NCBI GenBank assembly: GCA_022565195.1
Contig: JADFJZ010000159.1
Span: 1-5,207 of the forward strand
DNA length: 5,207 bases
Source of the DNA: Planctomycetota bacterium
Lineage (GTDB): Bacteria; Planctomycetota; Phycisphaerae; UBA1845; CAIVHJ01
Direction: 5' to 3'
The notes below the pieces were generated by a model, which was not told the origin of the DNA, did not search any database, and was given only the letters and a program-made list of their open reading frames with translations. The position numbers and the translations under genes are program-made. Of the stretch, positions 1 to 5,207 are shown one piece after another (position 1 is the stretch's first letter; each line of letters begins with the position of its first letter).

Positions 1-1
1 C

Positions 2-697
2 GCTCTGGGATTGAGCGATCACTTGAAGTTCGAAGACAATCAGAGCAGCTACCAGCGCCTGATCTATGAGGCGTTGGGTCTGCCGTACGATGGGGAGCGC
101 TACTCTTTGTTTCCTTCTCCGGCGGATGAAGACCATGCCCGCGCAGTGTTGCGGCGCGCCGGCGTTCGCGAGAACGAAGAACTGGTGGGCTTGAACACCG
201 GCGCCGGTTCGACGTTCGCCAACAAGACTTGGCCTGCGGAGAAATTCGTGACCCTGACGAAGAACTTGCTCGGGCGTGGCGACTGCCGGGTGATGCTCCT
301 GGGCGGACCGGAGGAAGTCGAAAAAAACGATTGGATTGCTCAGCAAACCGGACCGCAGGTGATTCATCCGGGCTGCCGGCACAGCGAGCTGGAGTTCGCA
401 GCGCTGGTTCATCGCTGCAGCGCGATCCTGACCGGCGACACGACGGCCATGCATGTCGCGATCGCCCTGCGCGTGCCGGTCGTGGTCCTGTTCGGTCCGA
501 CGTGCCCGCAGGAAATTGACCTCTATGGCCGCGGAGTCCGATTGGTCGCCAAGATCGGCTGTGCCCCGTGCTACAAGCGGCATTGTGACTATTCGCCCAA
601 CTGTATGGACATGATCAGTGTGACACAGGCCGAGGAGGCGCTGGCGCGCTATCTCGGGCTGCACGCTGCTGTATCGCATGAGGCGTCCGTTATCTGA
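2..697 (+). CDS. Glycosyltransferase family 9 (ADP-heptose:LPS heptosyltransferase-like), 5'-truncated by window edge
   Basis: This is the C-terminal part of a GT9 enzyme, the family that moves heptose or a related sugar from a nucleotide donor onto a lipid-linked acceptor at the cytoplasmic face of the inner membrane. The frame is open from base 2, so the TTG at 11 is probably internal and the true start lies upstream; about 230 codons of a usual 330-360 are visible. Seen in order: the end of the acceptor domain (SSYQRLIYEALGL), then the donor-binding Rossmann domain with NTGAGSTFANKTWP (about 194-235), VMLLGGPEE (about 290-316), the GDTTAMH box (434-454), VVLFGPT (about 484-504), and a cysteine-rich segment CX2CX4CX5C (560-604). 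The FGPT and cysteine boxes match GT9 well. The family box usually reads DTGxxH; here the Gly is Thr, but Asp and His are kept. It ends with TGA at 695-697. The exact sugar is not readable, so no waa/rfa symbol is given. Confidence 0.9.
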   Translation, partial: ALGLSDHLKFEDNQSSYQRLIYEALGLPYDGERYSLFPSPADEDHARAVLRRAGVRENEELVGLNTGAGSTFANKTWPAEKFVTLTKNLLGRGDCRVMLLGGPEEVEKNDWIAQQTGPQVIHPGCRHSELEFAALVHRCSAILTGDTTAMHVAIALRVPVVVLFGPTCPQEIDLYGRGVRLVAKIGCAPCYKRHCDYSPNCMDMISVTQAEEALARYLGLHAAVSHEASVI

Positions 698-726
698 AGC
701 CCGCCGCGGCAGGTTGATCAGCAAAA
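698..726 (+). other. Short intergenic spacer between GT9 and Wzy/WaaL-type genes
   Basis: This is the only non-coding DNA in the window, 29 bp. It holds an 8-bp palindrome GCCGCGGC (703-710) and a short TGATCA (715-720), but no stem-loop with a T run and no room for a convincing -35/-10 promoter. The two flanking genes are therefore probably co-transcribed. Only a weak AGG (711-713) precedes the next start. Confidence 0.6.
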
Positions 727-2127
727 ATGTCTCTTACAGAAATCGTATTCTGGTTTGTGTTCATCGGCGGCGGCGTGGGGGCGATGTTCAACCCCACCTA
801 CGGCATCCTTGTGTACATCTTGGTTTACCACCTCAACCCGGAAGCGCAATGGTGGGGCGCTAATGTTCGAGCTTTGGAGCTGCGAACCTCTTTCGTGATT
901 GCGTTGACAACGACCATCGGGGTGCTGATCAACTGGAAGCGTTTCAGCCGGCCCGAGAAGCAGTTCCCCATCATGTACGTCATGATGCTGGCGTTCCTGG
1001 CGTACGGCATTTTCACGTTCGTAACCGGCTTGCAGCCCATCGCGGACGGTTTCGGTCGTGCGCGCATCGACAAATTGATGCGCATCTCAATTTTCGTGTT
1101 CCTGCTTATTCGAATTATCCGCACGATGCGGCAGTATCGCTGGCTGCTGTGGTCCTGGATGGCGGGAACGATCTACATTGGATATGAGGCCTGGAGCGGC
1201 GTGGGGGGCAAGGAATCGGGGCGCCTGTCGAGCTACCTGGGCGGCGCGGACTTCAATCAATCCAGCGGACTGGCCGCGCATATGGTGCCGATGACAGCCA
1301 TCGCGGGGTTTCTGTTCTTCAGTTCCCGATCGAAGCGCGCCAAATTCTTCGCTCTGCTTGCAGCGGCCTTTGCCATCAACACCATCATTCTGACGCGCAC
1401 GCGCAATGCGGTTCCGGGCATGATCGTTCTGGTCGTTGTCGGTTTGATCCGCCTGCCGCGGGGCCTGCGTATGAAGTGCCTGGTCGGCATGCTGATCGGC
1501 CTGGCCTGTGCCGCACAACTGACGGACAAAGGCTGGTGGGCGCGGATGGCGACGCTCAAGAATCCGGACCAGGATGCATCGATCGTTCGCCGCTACGACT
1601 ACTGGCAGGCGGCTGTCGAGATGGCGGCGGATTACCCATGGGGCGTCGGCATCGGACAGTTTCGGAATTTCGTACCCAGCTATGTTGAAGACCTTGATGT
1701 CGGGCGATCCGCTCACAGCACGTACTTCCAGTGCCTCGCCGAACTCGGCTATCCCGGATTGTTCTTGTATCTCCTCGTGATCGCGACTTCGTTTTACCAC
1801 TTTGAAGGGGCTCGGAGGGTCGGGCGGGGCTGGCGCGCGCTGCAACTCAGCCATCCCGACTTGGCGCAAGAGCAGCGCGAGATTCATTTGCTGGCCACGG
1901 CCAACGAGGTCGCGGTGTGCGGCTTCCTGGTCTGCGCAGCGTTTACCAGCCGGCTGTGGGTCGAAGGCCTGTGGGTGCTGATGGCCATGAGTTGCTGTCT
2001 GCGCAACATCGCCGCCTGCCTCCAGCTGCGACTGCAGGAAGTGTCTTCTTCTTCCTCAACCTCATCACCATCGGCGGAACAGAACCTCCAGCCGGGCCTG
2101 CTGATCAGCCAGCCGAGGTACACGTGA
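727..2127 (+). CDS. O-antigen ligase/polymerase superfamily (Wzy/WaaL-type) membrane protein
   Basis: This 466-residue inner-membrane protein has about 11-12 hydrophobic segments (for example residues 5-20, 22-36, 53-69, 81-99, 139-155, 206-222, 229-242, 250-264, 341-355, 411-424). Wzy_C-type signatures are visible: TRTRNAVPG at 223-231, then a large loop with RRYDYWQAAVEMAADYPWGV (288-307), GIGQF and a conserved-type His at 330 in SAHSTYFQCLAELGYPG. Family members polymerise or transfer undecaprenyl-linked glycans on the periplasmic side using loop Arg and His residues; R224/R226, R288/R289 and H330 are candidates (inference). The N-terminus (FNPTYGILVY, YHLNPEAQWWG) recalls the DUF5935-type domain of exosortase-A-associated O-glycosylation ligases, by memory of the family rather than a search. 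ATG 727 is the only plausible start: an in-frame TGA sits at 715-717, and the next Met (residue 20) would remove the first membrane segment. The Shine-Dalgarno is weak (AGG at 711-713, 13 nt away). The Ser-rich tail (440-449) is unusual. Ligase versus polymerase is undecided. Confidence 0.87.
   Translation: MSLTEIVFWFVFIGGGVGAMFNPTYGILVYILVYHLNPEAQWWGANVRALELRTSFVIALTTTIGVLINWKRFSRPEKQFPIMYVMMLAFLAYGIFTFVTGLQPIADGFGRARIDKLMRISIFVFLLIRIIRTMRQYRWLLWSWMAGTIYIGYEAWSGVGGKESGRLSSYLGGADFNQSSGLAAHMVPMTAIAGFLFFSSRSKRAKFFALLAAAFAINTIILTRTRNAVPGMIVLVVVGLIRLPRGLRMKCLVGMLIGLACAAQLTDKGWWARMATLKNPDQDASIVRRYDYWQAAVEMAADYPWGVGIGQFRNFVPSYVEDLDVGRSAHSTYFQCLAELGYPGLFLYLLVIATSFYHFEGARRVGRGWRALQLSHPDLAQEQREIHLLATANEVAVCGFLVCAAFTSRLWVEGLWVLMAMSCCLRNIAACLQLRLQEVSSSSSTSSPSAEQNLQPGLLISQPRYT
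2115..2118 (+). promoter_or_regulatory. Shine-Dalgarno of first GT4 gene
   Basis: GAGG lies 8 nt before ATG 2127, inside the last codons of the membrane-protein gene. It supports the 2127 start over the long upstream open extension, and suggests translational coupling through the TGATG overlap. Confidence 0.7.
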
Positions 2128-3278
2128 TGTGCTCCGGGCGGCCCCGGGTCATGCACGTCTTGTCCAGCTTCACCACGGGCGGAGCCGAAATGAATACGAC
2201 ACGGCTGGTGGCGTCGCTCAGCGAACGCGGGTTCGAGCAAATCGTCGTCAGCCTCACGCCGGAGGTTCACGCCAACGTCGAATCCCTGCTGGCGGTTCCC
2301 TTGCTGTACCCCGATCGATCCCGACGTTTGCTGGGCAGTGTGGCGTATTTGACGGGCATCGCGCGCGAGTTCTCGCCCGATTTGATCCACGGAAGAGCGT
2401 ATCGTTCGTGGCCTGAATGCTCGGCGGCAAAGCTGTTTGCTCGGCGAAGGCCAAAGTTGATCCAGAGCTTCCACGGCGCCACGAGTCTCGATATTGAACG
2501 GTGGCGCCGAAAGATCATGGCCTTTGGTATGCGCGACTTGACCGATGCGTTCATCACGGTCAGCCATGATTTGGCCCGGCGAGTCGTTGAGCAGTGGCGC
2601 CTTCCTTCGGACCGGGTTGAGGTGATAACGAACGGAGTCGATTTGAATCGCTTCAACCCGGCGGCAGACAATCGGGCGCTGCGCGCGGCCCTGGGGATTC
2701 CCTGTGATGCCTTCGTGATCGGTTCGGTCGGTTCACTCCGCGAGGTCAAGAACCCGAGATTCCTGATCCGCGCTTTCGCTGAGTTCAGTCGGCACGCGGG
2801 CAATGCGTGCTTGTTGATCGTCGGTGACGGGCCTTTGCGCTCGGAACTGGAGGCCTTGGGGCGCGAGCTAGGCGTTTCGCCGCGTATCCTGTTCTGCGGG
2901 CGGCAGAGCAATGTGCGCGATCACATCGCGGCTATGGACTTGTTCGTGCAACCCAGCTTCAAGGAGGGCTCGCCGACGGCCGTGCTCGAAGCGCTGGCTT
3001 GCGGCGTGCCCGTTATCGCGGCGCGATCCTCAGGCTGTGTGGAGCTTCAGGAACGCACAGGCTTGCCCTTACTCGTTGACGGCCAAGATGATACAGCTCT
3101 GGCGGAACAGTTAAGCGATCTCCACGCCGACGCTCCTCGGCGTGCGGCCCTGGGTCAACGAGGCCGGCAAGTCGTCGCCGAATCGTTCAGCTTCGAGCGC
3201 ATGATCAATGCCTACGAGCGAACCTATCGGGCTTTGATCGGCGTCGAGAATCCCCTTGCCGTGGGAGCAGCGGAATGA
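2127..3278 (+). CDS. Glycosyltransferase family 4 (GT-B fold), first of two
   Basis: This 383-residue GT4 enzyme transfers a sugar from a nucleotide donor with retention, probably onto the lipid-linked glycan in the cytoplasm. Seen: N-terminal acceptor domain with RVMHVLSSFTTGGAE (7-21, the usual glycine-rich loop), DLIHGRAY (85-92), the linker ITVSHDLARR followed by VITNGVDLNRFNP (167-178), then the donor domain with GSVGSLREVKNP (199-210), LLIVGDGPLRSELE (229-242) and the EX7E motif E280-E288 (EGSPTAVLE) with ALACGVPVIA after it. R205 and K208 are the expected donor-phosphate contacts. ATG 2127 is chosen because it overlaps the upstream stop as TGATG, has GAGG at 2115-2118 with 8-nt spacing, and places the first beta strand at the N-terminus. 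GTG 2124 is an alternative. The frame stays open back to 1917, but that extension is out-of-frame sequence of the membrane-protein gene. The start resembles sugar transferases of exosortase/PEP-CTERM loci, but the sugar is unknown. Confidence 0.93.
   Translation: MCSGRPRVMHVLSSFTTGGAEMNTTRLVASLSERGFEQIVVSLTPEVHANVESLLAVPLLYPDRSRRLLGSVAYLTGIAREFSPDLIHGRAYRSWPECSAAKLFARRRPKLIQSFHGATSLDIERWRRKIMAFGMRDLTDAFITVSHDLARRVVEQWRLPSDRVEVITNGVDLNRFNPAADNRALRAALGIPCDAFVIGSVGSLREVKNPRFLIRAFAEFSRHAGNACLLIVGDGPLRSELEALGRELGVSPRILFCGRQSNVRDHIAAMDLFVQPSFKEGSPTAVLEALACGVPVIAARSSGCVELQERTGLPLLVDGQDDTALAEQLSDLHADAPRRAALGQRGRQVVAESFSFERMINAYERTYRALIGVENPLAVGAAE
3263..3267 (+). promoter_or_regulatory. Shine-Dalgarno of second GT4 gene
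   Basis: GGGAG lies 7 nt before ATG 3275, within the final codons of the first GT4 gene. Together with the ATGA overlap it fixes this start and points to coupled translation of the two glycosyltransferases. Confidence 0.65.
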
Positions 3279-4384
3279 CCCGGCGCCAATCAAAGCCGAA
3301 AGTGTTGGTCATCGGCCCCGTCGGCGCGGTGGGCGGAATGGCGACGTCGATGCGCCTGCAACTCGGCGGTGAACTCGCTCAGCAATACAAGATGATTCCC
3401 CTGGACAACAGCAAACGCACGCCGCCGGATCGGCCGCTGTGGCAGGGCGTTCGTTCGCAATTGGGCCTGCTCTGGAAATTGAACCGACTGCTGGCTCGGC
3501 ATCGGCCCGAACTTGTTCATGTTCACACGTGCAGCGGCCTGACATTTTATCGCACGATCGTGGATATGTTGATCGTACGGCTGCATGGCATGCCCGTCAT
3601 TTTGCACATTCGGGGCGGCCGTTTCGAGGAGTTCTTAAACGGGCGTTCGGCGATCGGGAGACGCGTGGTGCGCTGGGCGCTGGTGTCCGCCGACTCCGTG
3701 ATCGCCCTCAGCCCGGTCTGGGCCGAACGACTCCTGGCCTTCGACTCCCGCATTTCCGTGCAGGTGGTCGCCAACGGCGTGCCGCTGCCCGAAAGGCCGA
3801 GGCAGCACCGGCCCACGGCGCGGATCAGAATCGTCTTCGTGGGCACGACGCAACGAGCCAAAGGCGTCGATGACTTGATCGAAGCACTGTCGCGACTTCC
3901 GAAACAAACACGCCGGCGAATCGACGTCCGCATTATTGGCACGGATCCCGGCCGCCGCATTGAAGAACTCCAGGCGCTGGCCGAGCAACGCGGCCTGTCC
4001 GAGAGCGTGGTCTTTACAGGCGAGTTGAGTTCTGAGGAAGTCAAACGCGAACTTCGGCGTGCGGCGATCTTCACGCTGCCGAGTTACGCCGAAGGCCTGC
4101 CCAATGCCCTGCTGGAAGCGATGGCCTGTGGCCTGCCGGCGGTGGTGGGCAGCGTGGGGGCGGTGCCCGAGGTCATCGACCACGGTGTCAGCGGGTTCCT
4201 GGTGCGTCCCGGCGATATTGAACAATTGAGCACGCTCCTTGGGAAGCTGATTCGCAGTCCGGCGCTGCGGCAGAAGATGGGTCGGGCCGCCCGAAAGCGC
4301 GTTCGACAAGAATTTGGCTTGTCCAAAGTGGCACGCTTGCTCGATGCGCTCTATCAGCAGTTACTGAAACCAGCCGAGGCCTGA
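3275..4384 (+). CDS. Glycosyltransferase family 4 (GT-B fold), second of two
   Basis: This 369-residue GT4 glycosyltransferase is clearly different in sequence from the preceding GT4, so it is not a recent tandem copy. Seen: KVLVIGPVGAVGGMATSM (9-26) as the N-terminal strand and glycine-rich loop, ELVHVHTCSG (79-88), VILHIRGGRFEEF (108-120) in the acceptor domain, SVIALSPVWAERL (141-153), VANGVPLP (165-172), then the donor domain with IVFVGTTQRAKGVDDLIEAL (186-205; R194 and K196 are likely donor-phosphate contacts), VVFTGEL (245-251) and the EX7E motif E273-E281 (EGLPNALLE) followed by AMACGLPAVVG and GVSGFLV. Expected role: a retaining sugar transfer onto the same glycan, at the inner face of the cytoplasmic membrane. 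The start ATG 3275 overlaps the upstream stop by four bases (ATGA), with GGGAG at 3263-3267 and 7-nt spacing. Length is normal and no key motif is missing. Sugar and linkage cannot be inferred. Confidence 0.93.
   Translation: MTRRQSKPKVLVIGPVGAVGGMATSMRLQLGGELAQQYKMIPLDNSKRTPPDRPLWQGVRSQLGLLWKLNRLLARHRPELVHVHTCSGLTFYRTIVDMLIVRLHGMPVILHIRGGRFEEFLNGRSAIGRRVVRWALVSADSVIALSPVWAERLLAFDSRISVQVVANGVPLPERPRQHRPTARIRIVFVGTTQRAKGVDDLIEALSRLPKQTRRRIDVRIIGTDPGRRIEELQALAEQRGLSESVVFTGELSSEEVKRELRRAAIFTLPSYAEGLPNALLEAMACGLPAVVGSVGAVPEVIDHGVSGFLVRPGDIEQLSTLLGKLIRSPALRQKMGRAARKRVRQEFGLSKVARLLDALYQQLLKPAEA
4376..4379 (+). promoter_or_regulatory. Shine-Dalgarno of PaaK/CapK-like gene
   Basis: GAGG precedes the double start ATGATG. 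It is 4 nt from ATG 4384 and 7 nt from ATG 4387, so spacing slightly favours the second ATG. It sits in the end of the second GT4 gene, next to its TGA stop (4382-4384). Confidence 0.6.
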
Positions 4385-5207
4385 TGATGATTCGTTCATG
4401 GTTGGCCAAGCATGTTTTCTATCCGACTCAGGATGCCCTGCGGGGACTGGGATCGCTGCGTCGCTGGCGTGAATTGGAACAATCCCAATGGTGGAGCCCG
4501 GACCAGCTCCGCGCGTTTCAAGACACGAAGCTGCGTCAATTGATTCGGCACGCGACTTCGCAAACGCCGTTTTATCGGGAACGCTTTGAACGGGCGTTCA
4601 TCCGACCGGCCGATGTGAGAAGCATCGACGATCTCAGCGATTTGCCGTTGTTGCTCAAGGACGATATTCGAGATGGCCACGAGGATATGATCGCCGATTC
4701 GCATCGCGGTGAATTGATGTCGTCCTGCACGTCCGGGTCGACGGGTTCGCCGCTGATCTTCAGCGTGGGACGGAGGCGGTGCGGGGCTGACCTGGCGGCG
4801 CGGATCCGGGCGCATCGCTGGTTCGATGTCTGCACGGGCGACCCAGTGATTTACCTGTGGGGTTCGCGGATCGAGACCGACCGCCAGGATCGTCTGCGGG
4901 CGATCCGTGATTGGCTGATCAACGAAAGACTACTCCGCGCGTTTGAATTGTCCGACGAGCAGCTTCACGGCTACGCGGACAAGTTCCTGTGCATCAAACC
5001 TCACGCGCTGTACTCCTATTCGAGCACGTTATGGCGTTTCGCTCAATTCGTGCATGAACACAGGCCCGAGCTCAAGGGCGTGATTCGGCGGGTTGCTTTC
5101 GCCACCGGCGAACAACTGTTGCCGCAGTGGCGCGAGGAAATCATCCGCTATCTCGAATGTTCGGTGGCGGAGGAATACGGATGTCGCGAGGGCGGCTTGA
5201 TCGCCCA
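4384..5207 (+). CDS. Phenylacetate-CoA ligase-like (PaaK/CapK family) adenylate-forming protein, 3'-truncated by window edge
   Basis: An open frame runs to the window end without a stop (274 residues visible; the family is usually about 430-460). Seen: a PaaK/CapK-style N-terminus (KLRQLIRHATSQTPFYRERF, residues 49-68), LSDLPLLLKDDIRD (84-97), the phosphate-binding loop SCTSGSTGSP (114-123), RRVAFATGEQL (235-245) with the family-typical GE, and EEYGCREGG (263-271), which matches the YGxxE box that binds the adenylate. Known members activate a carboxylic acid with ATP to an acyl-adenylate and often pass it to CoA; the CapK branch occurs in capsule and polysaccharide loci with no settled substrate. 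Start: ATG 4384 overlaps the upstream stop as TGATG, but GAGG at 4376-4379 is only 4 nt away. ATG 4387 (7-nt spacing) is equally likely and would remove one Met. The C-terminal lid is outside the window, so completeness is unknown. The substrate is unknown; the context suggests glycan or lipid acylation (inference). Confidence 0.88.
   Translation, partial: MMIRSWLAKHVFYPTQDALRGLGSLRRWRELEQSQWWSPDQLRAFQDTKLRQLIRHATSQTPFYRERFERAFIRPADVRSIDDLSDLPLLLKDDIRDGHEDMIADSHRGELMSSCTSGSTGSPLIFSVGRRRCGADLAARIRAHRWFDVCTGDPVIYLWGSRIETDRQDRLRAIRDWLINERLLRAFELSDEQLHGYADKFLCIKPHALYSYSSTLWRFAQFVHEHRPELKGVIRRVAFATGEQLLPQWREEIIRYLECSVAEEYGCREGGLIA

Noticed and set aside
11..13. TTG as the real start of the GT9 gene
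   Set aside because: The frame is open upstream to the window edge. The visible protein lacks most of the N-terminal GT9 domain and there is no Shine-Dalgarno, so it is a truncated view rather than a short gene.
703..720. Palindromes GCCGCGGC and TGATCA in the spacer, considered as terminator or operator
   Set aside because: They are too short, there is no stable stem-loop followed by a T run, and there is no promoter nearby. They are consistent with chance in GC-rich DNA.
1087..1887. Long antisense open frame (266 codons) opposite the membrane-protein gene
   Set aside because: It is rich in Arg, His, Pro and Gln without any recognisable domain, and it lies entirely opposite a gene with clear family motifs. 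This is typical of GC-rich shadow frames.
1884..2567. Antisense open frame (227 codons) spanning the membrane-protein/GT4 junction
   Set aside because: It has low-complexity, charged composition, no domain and no ribosome site evidence. It crosses two well-supported sense genes.
3635..4309. Antisense open frame (224 codons) opposite the second GT4 gene
   Set aside because: No motif is recognisable, and its composition simply mirrors the sense codon pattern.
2127..4384. The two adjacent GT4 genes as a recent tandem duplication
   Set aside because: Outside the generic GT4 motifs (EX7E, NGV, the ACG-P box) the proteins share little sequence and differ in the N-terminal acceptor domain.

Overview
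This window is a stretch of surface-polysaccharide (glycan) biosynthesis genes, all on the + strand and tightly packed. It is moderately GC-rich, roughly 60% by eye. The gene set (a GT9 heptosyltransferase-like enzyme, a multi-spanning Wzy/WaaL-type protein, two GT4 glycosyltransferases and a PaaK/CapK-like adenylating enzyme) fits a Gram-negative-type bacterium with an LPS/O-antigen or exopolysaccharide locus. The mix resembles glycan loci that accompany exosortase/PEP-CTERM systems, as in many Proteobacteria and Planctomycetota. No exosortase or taxonomic marker lies in the window, so phylum is not determined.

Layout: (1) 2-697, the C-terminal part of a GT9 glycosyltransferase whose start lies before the window. 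(2) 727-2127, a polytopic membrane protein of the O-antigen ligase/polymerase superfamily, after a 29-bp gap. (3) 2127-3278, a GT4 glycosyltransferase. (4) 3275-4384, a second, divergent GT4 glycosyltransferase. (5) 4384 to the window end, the N-terminal 274 residues of a phenylacetate-CoA-ligase-like (PaaK/CapK) protein that is cut off by the window.

Genes 2 to 5 are joined by 1- or 4-base stop/start overlaps (TGATG, ATGA, TGATG), each with a Shine-Dalgarno-like sequence inside the end of the preceding gene. They are almost certainly one transcript with coupled translation. The inferred scheme is that GT9 and GT4 enzymes add sugars to a lipid-linked glycan on the cytoplasmic side, and the Wzy/WaaL-type protein polymerises or transfers that glycan on the periplasmic side. 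The PaaK-like enzyme may activate an acid for a modification whose substrate cannot be read from the sequence. I saw no RNA genes, mobile elements, CRISPR, or convincing promoters or terminators. There is no gene-free stretch longer than 29 bp, and nothing here requires a wholly new system. The most open question is what the adenylating enzyme does in a glycan operon.
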